Below are positions 17,889 to 26,400 of a DNA stretch of 64,000 bases, piece after piece. Below the pieces are notes generated by a model. It was not told the DNA's origin, ran no database searches, and was given only the letters and a program-made list of their open reading frames with translations. How positions within the stretch are numbered: position 1 is the stretch's first letter; each line of letters opens with the position of its first letter. Source of the DNA: Parafrankia irregularis (GTDB lineage: Bacteria; Actinomycetota; Actinomycetes; Frankiales; Frankiaceae); NCBI RefSeq assembly GCF_001536285.1, contig NZ_FAOZ01000028.1, forward strand, positions 56,337 to 120,336. Reading direction: 5' to 3'. The position numbers were made by a program, and so were the translations under genes.

Positions 17889-18892
17889 CCAGCCCGGACG
17901 CCGTCACCAGCCCGGACGCCCCGGCCAGTTCGGCGGGCCCGGCCGGCCAGAGTGGCGCACCGGCGGTGGATGCCGCCGCCGTCGACACCAAAGGGGCGGG
18001 CGCCGTCGACACGGTGAGCGTGGCTGAGGAGGCCGCGGAGGCGCCCGCGGCGCAGGTGGCGCTGGCGCGACCGGCCGAGCTGGCCGCCCAGCCCACCGCC
18101 TCGTCGTCGGGCACGTCCCCGGCCGCCGCGTCCCCGGCCGCCGCGTCCCCGGCCGCCACGGCCGCGGCGTCCACGGCAGCGAGCCGGGCCGGGGCCCGCG
18201 GCACGGCGCCGGCGCACCGCGGCGCGGCGTCCAAGCCGTTCAACGACATCACGCACCGCGTGCTCAAGCCGCCGGTGCGCTGGGTGCTCAACCACCTCGT
18301 GATGAGTGTCACCCACGAGGGCTGGGAGAACATTCCCCGCGACGAGCCCCTGATCTTCGCCGGCAACCACAGCAGCTGGATGGACGGCCCGCTGGTCGTC
18401 ATCGAGGCGCCGCGCACCGTGCGGTGCCTGGTGAAGTCCGAGATGTACAAGGGCATCGTGGGCTGGTGGCTGACATTCGTCGGCCAGATCCCGGTGGACC
18501 GCGGCCGCCCGGACCGGGCCGCCCTGCACACCGCGCTGGACGAGCTCAGCCGCGGCGGCGCCATCGGCGTCTTCCCCGAGGGCACCCGCGGCAGCGGCGA
18601 GATGGCCGCCGTCCAGCACGGCATCGCCTACCTCGCGGTGCACGGGCGGTGCCGGGTGCTGCCGGTGGCCTGCATCAACACCGGGGACGCACTGCCGAAG
18701 GGCGCGCGCTGGCCGCGGCGTTCGGTGAAGTGCCGGGTGGTGTTCGGTGAGCCGTTCGCGGTGGAGGTGCCGGCGAACCCCCGGTCCCGGCGAGCACTCG
18801 CCGCGGTCGCGGAGGACATCCGGGTGCGCCTGGCGGACCATCTGACGACCGTGCGTGCCGGTGCGTCCGGGGAATCCGCGGCGGCGGAGTAA
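17885..18892 (+). CDS. 1-acylglycerol-3-phosphate acyltransferase, PlsC-like
   Basis: The 335-residue protein has an Ala/Pro/Ser-rich N-terminus of about 115 residues with repeated AASPAAASPAA units and no clear function. A PlsC domain follows with the catalytic HxxxxD motif AGNHSSWMDGP (near residue 160), the substrate-binding block FPEGTRG (near residue 229) and a late VLPVACINTGDALP. It would transfer a fatty acyl chain to lysophosphatidate or a related lipid at the inner membrane face. It sits between cmk and der, coupled to cmk by a 4-base overlap. Confidence 0.88.
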   Translation: MTSPDAVTSPDAPASSAGPAGQSGAPAVDAAAVDTKGAGAVDTVSVAEEAAEAPAAQVALARPAELAAQPTASSSGTSPAAASPAAASPAATAAASTAASRAGARGTAPAHRGAASKPFNDITHRVLKPPVRWVLNHLVMSVTHEGWENIPRDEPLIFAGNHSSWMDGPLVVIEAPRTVRCLVKSEMYKGIVGWWLTFVGQIPVDRGRPDRAALHTALDELSRGGAIGVFPEGTRGSGEMAAVQHGIAYLAVHGRCRVLPVACINTGDALPKGARWPRRSVKCRVVFGEPFAVEVPANPRSRRALAAVAEDIRVRLADHLTTVRAGASGESAAAE

Positions 18893-19025
18893 GTTCTACC
18901 GGATCGCTGTTTGTTCCGGGTGTGTCTGACGGGCCCGCCTTCCGCGGACGGGCAGCTCGTCAACCACACCCACCGAGATGTCCAGCCCGAGCCGGATGTC
19001 CAGCCCGAGCCGGAGTGCAGCAGTC

Positions 19026-20426
19026 ATGAACATCGAAGACCTCGCCGCCGAGACCCACGACGACCTCGCGGGCCGGGGCTCCTCGGCGTCGGGGCCGGCC
19101 GCCGGCGGTCAGCCGGTGCTCGCCGTCGTCGGGCGGCCCAACGTCGGTAAGTCGACGCTGGTCAACCGCATCCTCGGCCGCCGCGCCGCGGTCGTCGAGG
19201 ACACTCCCGGCGTCACCCGCGACCGCGTCGCCTACGACGCGGTCTGGAACGGCCGTCGGTTCACCGTCGTCGACACCGGCGGCTGGGAGCCGGACGCCCG
19301 CGGCCTCGCCGCCAGGGTGGCCGAGCAGGCCCGGGCCGCCCTCGACACGGCCGACGGCGTGCTGTTCGTCATCGACACCACGGTCGGCGCGACCGACGCG
19401 GACGAGGCCGTCGCCAGGGTCCTGCACCGGTCGGGCCGGCCGGTCATCCTCGCGGCGAACAAGGTCGACGACGCGCGGACCGAGGCCGACGCGGCCGCGC
19501 TGTGGAGCCTGGGCCTGGGTGAGCCGTACCCCGTCTCCGCGCTGCACGGCCGCGGTAGCGGTGACCTGCTCGACGCGGTCCTCGCGGTGCTGCCCGAGGC
19601 GCCCAGGGAACGCTTCGTCGAGGAGGACGGCCCGCGGCGGGTGGCGCTGATCGGCCGGCCGAACGTCGGCAAGTCCAGCCTGCTCAACAAGATCGTCGGT
19701 TCGGAGCGCTCGCTGGTGCACGACGTCGCCGGCACCACCCGCGACCCGGTGGACGAACTCGTCACCGTCGGCGGCGAGACGTGGATGTTCATCGACACGG
19801 CCGGTCTGCGGCGGCGGGTGAAGGAGGCGTCCGGCGCGGAGTACTACTCCTCGCTGCGGACGGCGTCCGCGCTGGAGGCCGCCGAGGTCGCGATCGTGCT
19901 GCTCGCCGCCGACGAGCCCATCACCGAGCAGGACCAGCGGATCATCAGCATGGTCACCGAGGCCGGGCGGGCCCTCGTGCTGGCGTTCAACAAGTGGGAC
20001 CTGCTCGACACCGAGCGCCGGCTCGACCTGGAGCAGGAGATCGTCCGGGACCTCGGCCGCGTCGCCTGGGCCCCCCGGGTGAACATCTCCGCCCGCACCG
20101 GCCGCGCCACGGACAAGCTCGCGCCGGCCCTGCACACCTCACTGGAATCCTGGGGCACCCGCATCCCGACCGGGCGTCTCAACGCCTGGCTAACCGAGAT
20201 CGTCGCGGCGACGCCGCCGCCGTCACGGGGCGGCAAGATCCCCCGCGTGCTGTTCGCGACCCAGGCCGGGGTGCGCCCGCCGCGCTTCGTCGTGTTCACC
20301 ACCGGCTTCCTGGAGTCGGCGTACCGCCGGTTCCTGGAGCGCAAGCTGCGGGAGGACTTCGGCTTCGCCGGCACCCCGATCGAGATCTCGATCCGGGTCC
20401 GCGAACGCGCCGACCGCCGGGCCTGA
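19026..20426 (+). CDS. der: Ribosome-assembly GTPase Der (EngA)
   Basis: The 466-residue protein has two tandem GTPase domains, each with a G1 P-loop GRPNVGKS(T/S) (near residues 37 and 212) and G3 motifs DTGG and DTAG, plus NKVD and NKWD guanine-specificity motifs. A C-terminal KH-like domain follows (from about 370: [10 protein letters not shown], then [11 protein letters not shown]). Der binds 23S rRNA and is essential for 50S assembly. ATG 19026 is preferred; the frame is open from 18978 but that part holds an imperfect tandem duplication (CAGCCCGAGCCGGA) and no conserved residues. It ends the long operon. Confidence 0.95.
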   Translation: MNIEDLAAETHDDLAGRGSSASGPAAGGQPVLAVVGRPNVGKSTLVNRILGRRAAVVEDTPGVTRDRVAYDAVWNGRRFTVVDTGGWEPDARGLAARVAEQARAALDTADGVLFVIDTTVGATDADEAVARVLHRSGRPVILAANKVDDARTEADAAALWSLGLGEPYPVSALHGRGSGDLLDAVLAVLPEAPRERFVEEDGPRRVALIGRPNVGKSSLLNKIVGSERSLVHDVAGTTRDPVDELVTVGGETWMFIDTAGLRRRVKEASGAEYYSSLRTASALEAAEVAIVLLAADEPITEQDQRIISMVTEAGRALVLAFNKWDLLDTERRLDLEQEIVRDLGRVAWAPRVNISARTGRATDKLAPALHTSLESWGTRIPTGRLNAWLTEIVAATPPPSRGGKIPRVLFATQAGVRPPRFVVFTTGFLESAYRRFLERKLREDFGFAGTPIEISIRVRERADRRA

Positions 20427-20665
20427 CGCCGACCAGTACCTTCGCGGCCAGCTCCGGGGGATCGGCTCGTTTCTTCTGGTCACTCCTGCGCTGCCTGGCG
20501 GCCGGAAGCGGGGCCGGTTGGCCGCCGCCGGCTCCGCCCGGCACTCGCGCAGTAGCCGCTATGCGACCACGCGGGCGTACCGCTGCCCTGGGCCGAGCCG
20601 TGGGGCAGATGTATCCCCAGGTGGATGAACAACTGCCAGGCCCTTCGTTCATCGTCGCCCGACCG

Positions 20666-20698
20666 CTTGACTACTGCTACTCTAGGTAATTAGTCAAG
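20666..20698. promoter_or_regulatory. Operator-like inverted repeat upstream of the unknown two-gene cassette
   Basis: Perfect 8-bp arms CTTGACTA (20666-20673) and TAGTCAAG (20691-20698) are separated by 17 bases. The left arm contains a TTGACT box that could serve as a -35 element. The element ends 17 bases before the ATG at 20716 and is much AT-richer than its surroundings. It is consistent with a dimeric repressor (MarR- or TetR-like) site; no matching regulator gene is adjacent. The rest of 20427-20665 shows no gene. Confidence 0.55.
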
Positions 20699-20715
20699 TG
20701 CGTAGAGGAGTTTCG

Positions 20716-22416
20716 ATGACGGGTCCGGCAGCGTCCGTTCGTCGAGCGATCCCGGTTCGCGGCCGGCGGGCGACGGCCTGGCCCGATCATCAGCATGTGC
20801 CCGAGCTCGGCACCTGGCCGACCGCCCACGTGGCGGCCGACCAGGAGGCGCGGCGTGGCCCGACCGCGGCGGCGGACGGGCGGCATCGATCGCCTGAGCT
20901 GGTGCCCGGAACCCTGTACCGGTTCGTGCAGGGCGTCGACGAGCGCCCCACGCCGATGTCGCCTGAGCAGCTTCAGAGCCTGCATGACCCGTTCGCCGCC
21001 CGCCTGCTGGCTTCTGGCGTCTTTCCGATGACACTGCCGGAGCTGCTCGGCGGCCTGACCGAGGCCAGGCTGCTGCTGCGGCAGCGGTCCTACGTCATGG
21101 GCGAGGCTGGGCAGATCCCGCCGGAGCAGGCCCGGCAGGCGAACCTGTTCCGGGACCTGCGCTACGTCGTGATCCGCTCCGACCACGGCGGCGAGGCTGA
21201 CCTGCTGGTCAGCACCAGCGCGGTCGACCCGCCGGAGATCACCTTCCTGCAGGTCGCGGCCTGGGATGACGAGCACGGCCTGTTCAACTACTACATGCGC
21301 GTCGCTGGTAGCTGGGTGTGGGGCGGCGACTCGTACAGCGCGCTCGCCCCGGAATCTCGCGGTAGGGGGTGTTTCGACAGCCATGTCAACGGCAGCGTAG
21401 TGATGAAGGAACTACGCGCGCCCTGGCTGCACTGGAAGTCGATGAAGGCAGGGGTGCGGCTCGACGACGACGACCCACTGCGCACCGAGCCGCTGTTCCG
21501 CGACGCCGACGGCGCGGAGGACCTCGAGCTGCTCGTCCGCGCCTCGGTGAGCAGATGGACGCACGCTCGACTCGACCGGGTCGACCGGGCTGGGCGGATC
21601 GACCACCCGGACTGGCTGCTGCGCCACCTGTGTACCAGCACGACCGTGAACCTCGCGAGCTCCGACCAGGAGAGCCGGGTGCTCGCCGCGTCGCAGGACG
21701 AGAACGACCGGCTTGTCGTCCCGACCAGCTTCTGGCTCGACGTCGACCTGTTGCTGAACACTCTGGAGATCCCGGCGAACTTCGACCCGGTGGCTGTGCC
21801 GGTGGCGCTGTATGCAGCCAGCCTGCACAAGTATGACTACGCGCTGGTCGAGGGGGACTTCCGCCAGCCGGGCGACACCCACTTCGCGTTCTGCGTGCCG
21901 GAGCCGGCGTTCGAGGACACTGAGGTGGTCAGGCAGATGGTGAGACGTGGGCTGCTCACACCACGCCTGGTGGCCTGCGTGGCGATGGTGGACTTCCCGA
22001 ACCCTGTGTTCAGCGATGCCCGGGAACGGCTGCTCGAGTACGTACCGGACGGCCCTTTGGACCTGCCGGCCGGCGTGCCGGGCCGGTTGGCAGCGGAGTT
22101 CGCCGCTGCGATCCTCGCCGTCGCCGAGAAGACTCCTGACGGCAGCCCAGAGCGGGAGTTCGCCGCGAACTGGCAACTCGGCGACAGCGGTTGGCAGGAT
22201 GCCTTCGCCACCCGCCTGGAGGACTACATGAAGGCGGTCACCGCACAGGCTGCCATGCCAGCCGGGTTCGATGCCTACGTCCGGTTGGCGGAATCCCGGC
22301 GGAACCGGTTTCGGGCGATGCGCCTCGCCGAGTTCACGCTCACCCTGCCGACCACCAACATCCCGCGAGGCGCTCCGCCGCTGCGGATGACCGCTGGCGG
22401 CGCCGTGACCACATGA
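20716..22416 (+). CDS. Unknown protein, first gene of a two-gene cassette (566 aa)
   Basis: I do not recognise a named family. There is no signal peptide or membrane segment, so the protein is probably cytoplasmic. The first 50 residues are Arg/Ala-rich and unconserved in character; from about residue 55 (LVPGTLYRFVQGVDERPTP) the sequence is well-ordered globular protein to the end. GCFDSHVNGSVVMKELRAPW (from about residue 218) looks like a c-type haem motif CxxCH with the second Cys replaced by Ser. A nearby FNYYMRVAGSWVWGG block is rich in aromatics. Whether haem is bound is inference only. GAGGAG stands 6 bases before ATG 20716. The partner gene follows after 113 bases. Confidence 0.8.
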   Translation: MTGPAASVRRAIPVRGRRATAWPDHQHVPELGTWPTAHVAADQEARRGPTAAADGRHRSPELVPGTLYRFVQGVDERPTPMSPEQLQSLHDPFAARLLASGVFPMTLPELLGGLTEARLLLRQRSYVMGEAGQIPPEQARQANLFRDLRYVVIRSDHGGEADLLVSTSAVDPPEITFLQVAAWDDEHGLFNYYMRVAGSWVWGGDSYSALAPESRGRGCFDSHVNGSVVMKELRAPWLHWKSMKAGVRLDDDDPLRTEPLFRDADGAEDLELLVRASVSRWTHARLDRVDRAGRIDHPDWLLRHLCTSTTVNLASSDQESRVLAASQDENDRLVVPTSFWLDVDLLLNTLEIPANFDPVAVPVALYAASLHKYDYALVEGDFRQPGDTHFAFCVPEPAFEDTEVVRQMVRRGLLTPRLVACVAMVDFPNPVFSDARERLLEYVPDGPLDLPAGVPGRLAAEFAAAILAVAEKTPDGSPEREFAANWQLGDSGWQDAFATRLEDYMKAVTAQAAMPAGFDAYVRLAESRRNRFRAMRLAEFTLTLPTTNIPRGAPPLRMTAGGAVTT

Positions 22417-22529
22417 CCGCCGCGGCCACATGAACGCGCGGTGATCTGCGGCTGCCGCGGCGACAGATCGATCACCTTGTCGGGTGGTCCGGCGCCAGCC
22501 GGGCGGCGGGCCCGTCGAGAGGAGCTGCA

Positions 22530-23663
22530 ATGACGGTACTGAACCAGTTCGATCCACCTGGGCACCTGACCGACCTCGACGCGAACGGCAGGGCGGTGTG
22601 GAGCAGCTTCATCTCGGAGCAGTTCGACGCGTCCGCCGCCGGCCGGCGTGACCACCTCAACGACGCCCCGCGGGCCCGCTTCTACAACCCGACCAGGGTC
22701 GACACCGCCCCCGACGCGCAGACCAGTGACATCAGCTGGATCGCGTTCCCGCGTAACATCAAGGTCAACTCGGTAGCGGACATCCAGCGTTGGCGGCGCG
22801 CCGACGCCTCGCGCGACGTGCAGGACGAGTACTGCGAGTGGAGCGTCACCCGAAACGAGCAGGGCCAGATCACCCGGGTGGACTTCACCTGCGAGGGCCC
22901 GGAGTACTGGGAGGTGCTCGCCCAGCTGGACCCGGCCAGGGTCGTCCGGCTCTACCAGGAGTTCGTCAGCCCCAAGGTGAGCCAGGGCGACCTGTTCGAC
23001 GCCTCCGGCAACTATGTGCGGCGCAATCCCTGGAACACCGGAACCGTCCAGGGTGCGATGCACCTGGTCCAAGGGGCGAACACGCTCTCCGCCGAGATCG
23101 AGCTCGCCGCCGCCGCGACCATCGTCCGCGTGGTCAACGACACCGAGCTCACCAGCGAGCAGGAGCTGATCAAGTGCTCGCAGTACGGTGACGCCACCCG
23201 CAACAGCGACCCGCACATAGGCGGGGTGGTCAACGGCCTGGCCCGCCTCGACGCCGACATCACCCTCGCCAACCCGGTCGGGCTGTACTTCGACGACCTG
23301 TCGACGGCGGGTTGGGAGAGTCCGGACGGCTCCGACCCGAAGCGGTTCTGGACCTACACCCGCGGCGAGGACGGCCACCCGGTGCGCGCGGCCTTCGAGG
23401 TGCCGGCAAGTGAGAACTTCACCGTCAGTGACATTAGTGTCGGCGGCCAGCCGATCCGCTTCGGCGCGCAGATCGCCGATTTCATCAGCATCAGGCTGAC
23501 CGGGGTCGCGTGCCGGATCGGGAAGAGCCGGGTGGCGCCGATGCCCTGTGTCGCGCCCACTCTGGACGTGACCGGTGCGCCGGTGACACCCGCCCCTGTC
23601 GCCGCCGCCGGTCCGTCACCCTCCGCCGCGATCCGTGACATGGACGTGATCGCCACCCGCTGA
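22530..23663 (+). CDS. Unknown protein, second gene of the cassette (377 aa)
   Basis: This soluble protein has no signal peptide or membrane helix, and I cannot place it in a named family. Ordered blocks include EYCEWSVTRNEQGQITRV (near 105), FTCEGPEYWEVLAQLDPARV (near 122), RRNPWNTGTVQGAMHLVQGA (near 170) and RNSDPHIGGVVNGLARLDAD (near 228), with strong turns and many Asn, Asp and Gly residues like a beta-rich fold. Several conserved-looking Cys, His and Trp residues could form an active site. The Pro/Ala-rich tail (345-377) is probably disordered. AGAGGAG precedes ATG 22530. Spacing and strand indicate an operon with 20716-22416. Confidence 0.82.
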   Translation: MTVLNQFDPPGHLTDLDANGRAVWSSFISEQFDASAAGRRDHLNDAPRARFYNPTRVDTAPDAQTSDISWIAFPRNIKVNSVADIQRWRRADASRDVQDEYCEWSVTRNEQGQITRVDFTCEGPEYWEVLAQLDPARVVRLYQEFVSPKVSQGDLFDASGNYVRRNPWNTGTVQGAMHLVQGANTLSAEIELAAAATIVRVVNDTELTSEQELIKCSQYGDATRNSDPHIGGVVNGLARLDADITLANPVGLYFDDLSTAGWESPDGSDPKRFWTYTRGEDGHPVRAAFEVPASENFTVSDISVGGQPIRFGAQIADFISIRLTGVACRIGKSRVAPMPCVAPTLDVTGAPVTPAPVAAAGPSPSAAIRDMDVIATR

Positions 23664-23911
23664 CACCGGGCCGACCGGCAAACCGCCGGTGGCGGGGCGA
23701 CCCGAACGCCGGCAGACCGCGCAGGAAGCGTGCCCGGATCGTCCCGCTGATCACGGAGACGCCTGTCCGGGTGCAGGTAGCGCTGGGTCGTGGTCAGTTG
23801 GTCTGTGACCGCCACGGGATAGTCCCTGAGTCGCCATCTGACCGGCTGGTCCCAGAGACGAGACGGAAGAGCCGTCGGACCGAGGCCTTTCCAGGATTGT
23901 CTGACGGACGC

Positions 23912-23953
23912 GAAAAAGCCCGCTGAGCAGGTGGTTTACCTGTTCGGCGGGCT
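23912..23953 (-). terminator. Intrinsic terminator of the tRNA-Pro gene
   Basis: On the minus strand an outer 7-bp stem (AGCCCGC/GCGGGCT), a 4x4 internal loop, an inner 5-bp stem (CAGGT/ACCTG) and a 5-base loop are followed by five T residues (A tract 23913-23917 on the plus strand). It lies 16 bases after the tRNA end. Confidence 0.9.
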
Positions 23954-23968
23954 AATCAAACCGCACTG

Positions 23969-24042
23969 TCGGGACGACAGGATTTGAACCTGCGACCCCC
24001 AGACCCCCAGTCTGGTGCGCTACCAAGCTGCGCCACGTCCCG
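23969..24042 (-). tRNA. tRNA-Pro, anticodon GGG
   Basis: The minus-strand sequence folds as a cloverleaf: acceptor CGGGACG/CGTCCCG, D arm GGCGCAGC..GGTAGCGC, anticodon stem-loop CCAGACTGGGGGTCTGG with GGG as anticodon, and T arm GCAGGTTCAAATCCTGTC. The discriminator base is A and the CCA end is not encoded. It reads CCC and CCU codons. Confidence 0.97.
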
Positions 24043-24308
24043 TTCTGACCAACGTTACCCTACCGGAAAACCGGCCCCTCGACCGTGCCGGATGGACCCG
24101 GGGTGTGAGGTGAGGTGCGACGCCGCCCCCAGTGATCAGGGGTGGAGCCTGCCTGCGGTGCTGGTTGGCTGGCGCAACCGTATCGCATGGGGGATCGACC
24201 GCGTCCGTGGGGGTGGCGCGGGTGTCGCGGCTCGCCTGAGATCCGGGATCGGCCGGTGCGGCGAACGCACACCGGCCGATCCCATCCTCATTTCTGGGGA
24301 GGGTCGGC

Positions 24309-24842
24309 TCAGATGGACCCGTGCCCGCGACGGCGCATCCCCGCGCCGATCAGGAGGGCACCGAGGCCGGCGCCGGCGATCGGCAGCAGCGGCGAGCTGT
24401 CCCCGCCGGCCGCGCCACCGCCACCGGCACCGACGCCGCCCACCGGGGCGCCGCCGACACCGACGCCGACCGCGCCACCTGCGATGACACCTGCGCCGAC
24501 CGCGCAGTCGCGGTCCTTGTCATCCTTGTCGGCGAACCAGTCGTCCTTGTCGTCCTTGCCCTGGTCCTTGTCGTTGAACTTGTCGTCCTTGTCAAAGTCC
24601 TTGCCGTCCTTGCCGTCGACCTTGTCGTCGACCGCGGCGCGGGCTTCCTTGTCGTCCTTGTGGTCCTTGTCCTTGTCGCCGAAGATGTCCCAGTCGTCCT
24701 TGTCCTTCTGGTCGGCGCACTTGCCCTTGTCATCGAAGATGTCGGCGTGCGCGGCCGTCAGGCCCGGCCCGAAGGTGAGGATGACGGAAGCCGCGCTCGA
24801 CATGGCGAGAAGCGCGGCGCTCCGTCCCATTCCCTTCCTCAT
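24309..24842 (-). CDS. Secreted Asp/Lys-rich surface protein with LPIAG sorting-like C-terminus
   Basis: The 177-residue precursor has a signal peptide MRKGMGRSAALLAMSSAAS...TAAHA, with probable cleavage near residue 33 (AHA|D). A strongly charged region follows (about 34-110) built from DKDDK/GKDGKD-type units, encoded by repeats of TTGTCGTCC on the plus strand and flanked by single Cys residues. A Gly/Ala-rich stretch comes next. The end reads SPLLPIAG, a hydrophobic helix, then RRRGHGSI, which has the layout of a sortase sorting signal (LPxxG - membrane span - positive tail). A sortase gene is divergently transcribed next door. The charged zone could bind calcium or other cations. Start ATG 24842 has a GAGAGGGGA site; an in-frame ATG lies 7 codons upstream. 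Confidence 0.82.
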   Translation of the reverse strand: MRKGMGRSAALLAMSSAASVILTFGPGLTAAHADIFDDKGKCADQKDKDDWDIFGDKDKDHKDDKEARAAVDDKVDGKDGKDFDKDDKFNDKDQGKDDKDDWFADKDDKDRDCAVGAGVIAGGAVGVGVGGAPVGGVGAGGGGAAGGDSSPLLPIAGAGLGALLIGAGMRRRGHGSI

Positions 24843-25190
24843 TTGGTCCCCTCTCTCACACATGGTGACTACCCGATCACTGCGAGTGACACCATAGCGA
24901 GGACTGGTCCGGATGGGACGCAGCGAGACGGCGTGGTGCGACAGGTTCGAACGGCCGTGGGCTCGGTCGCGGACGGTGTGGCATTCCATTGCGGGACTTG
25001 GGGTGAGCCGCGCTCCCTGTGCCCATCGCCCGCGCTTGGTCGATGTGACCGGGGCTGGTGTGCGCGCTCGTGCGACGCGCCCCTTGACTACGGTCCGCAT
25101 CCTCCTCGTGTCGTTAGCATCACGTTACGTAGTTCCTGGAGGTCGTCGCGGGAGATCGTCCCGGGAGGCTCCCGGAGGACGGAGAGCGCT
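24843..25190. other. Divergent intergenic region between the surface-protein and sortase genes
   Basis: This 348-bp gap must hold two outward-facing promoters. An imperfect inverted repeat spans about 24863-24896 (ATGGTG...CACCAT), close to the surface-protein start, and could be an operator. No gene or RNA was recognised. Confidence 0.4.
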
Positions 25191-26174
25191 GTGGGACGTG
25201 CGGAGTCGGGGCGGTTGCCGACGCGGATGACGTTTTCACGCCTCCTGCTCGTCGCGGGCGCGGTGCTGATCGTCGGAAGCGGGTTCCGCCTGGCCGATGT
25301 CGGTTCCGATGCTCCTTCGGACACGGAGCGTGTGGCGGAGAGCGGCCTGGGTGCGGACGTCGGTCGCGCCGGCGCGGCGGGCACCCCGGGTCCTTCCGGC
25401 GCCCCGGGCGCGAGCGCGACGCCCCTGCCGACGCTCCCACCGGTCGTGGTGACCGATCCGACCCGGGTGCGGATCCCCGTGATCGGCGTGGACGCCCCGA
25501 TCATCCGGCTCGGTCTCAACGGCGACGGCTCGCTGGACGTGCCGAAGAAGTGGGGAGAGGTCGGCTGGTACGACAAGGGCCCGGCACCGGGCGCGATGGG
25601 GCCCTCAGTGCTCGTCGGCCACTACGACTCGACCTCTGGACCGGCGGTGTTCTACCGGCTGCGGGCGCTGCGTCCCGGTGACCAGATCGAGGTCTCGTCT
25701 CCGGCCGGCCTGAAGACGACCTTCACCGTGGACCGGACCGAGGACGTGACCAAGAAGACGTTCCCGACCGATCGGGCCTACGGGCCGGTGAACCGTCCGG
25801 AGCTGCGTCTGATCACCTGCACCGGTGCCTTTGACGAGAAGACCAAGCACTACCTCAGCAACCTGATCGTCTACGCGCACGCCAACAGCATTCCCGCGGC
25901 GCCTTCCACCGCTGTCGGACCAGCCGCGCCCGGCGCGGCTGGCGGGACAGCGGTGGCGCCCGCCGCGGCAGGGTCGCCCGCGCCTGCTCCGGCTGGTCCC
26001 GCTCCGGCCGGTTCCATGGCGCCGGCTCCGGCCGGTTCTGCGGCGCCGGCACCGGCCGGTCCGGCGCCGGCGGTGCTGCCAGGCCCGACGGTCCCTGCAG
26101 GCGGGCCTGCGGCGCAGTCATCACTGCCGGTGGTTCCGAGCCGGCCGGTCTCGGCGGTGCCAGGTGCGCACTAG
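25191..26174 (+). CDS. Class E/F-type sortase with long Ala/Pro-rich C-terminal tail
   Basis: The 327-residue membrane-anchored transpeptidase has a signal-anchor (residues 14-34, LLLVAGAVLIVGSGF), a Gly/Pro/Thr-rich spacer, and the sortase barrel (about 80-240). Catalytic His is in SVLVGHYDS and catalytic Cys in LRLITCTGAFD. VRIPVIGVDAPI is the typical start of the actinobacterial class F domain. After the barrel comes a 90-residue tail with repeated APAPAGPAPAG units, which most sortases lack. Start GTG 25191 has a GGACGGAG site; ATG 25227 is an alternative. Its substrate may be the divergent LPIAG-ending protein. Confidence 0.88.
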   Translation: MGRAESGRLPTRMTFSRLLLVAGAVLIVGSGFRLADVGSDAPSDTERVAESGLGADVGRAGAAGTPGPSGAPGASATPLPTLPPVVVTDPTRVRIPVIGVDAPIIRLGLNGDGSLDVPKKWGEVGWYDKGPAPGAMGPSVLVGHYDSTSGPAVFYRLRALRPGDQIEVSSPAGLKTTFTVDRTEDVTKKTFPTDRAYGPVNRPELRLITCTGAFDEKTKHYLSNLIVYAHANSIPAAPSTAVGPAAPGAAGGTAVAPAAAGSPAPAPAGPAPAGSMAPAPAGSAAPAPAGPAPAVLPGPTVPAGGPAAQSSLPVVPSRPVSAVPGAH

Positions 26175-26218
26175 CGGCGGGGTGTCCCGATGGAGGTGGG
26201 GGCCGGTTGTGCCGAAGG

Positions 26219-26400
26219 TGGATCCGGCGGCCACTGACCACAGCCCCGTCGGCCCGCATGAGAACCTCCAGGACGGCGAACTCCTTGCGGGACAGCAGGA
26301 TGAAACGACCGTCCCGGGACACCTGGTGCCGCGGCACGTCCAGCTCGACACCGGGCGAGGGTCCGGTGCTCCGCAGCGACCACGACACGGATTCCGATGA
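26219..26400 (-). pseudogene. Remnant of an OmpR-type response regulator DNA-binding domain
   Basis: The minus-strand frame reads VELDVPRHQVSRDGRFILLSRKEFAVLEVL (split here at about 20 residues: VELDVPRHQVSRDGRF, then ILLSRKEFAVLEVL) and then MRADGAVVSGRR, which matches the beta-sheet and first helices of a winged-helix output domain. It stops matching where the recognition helix should begin. No receiver domain is found upstream in any frame, and the surrounding frame (25855-26562) is low-complexity. This is a decayed gene fragment. Confidence 0.65.
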
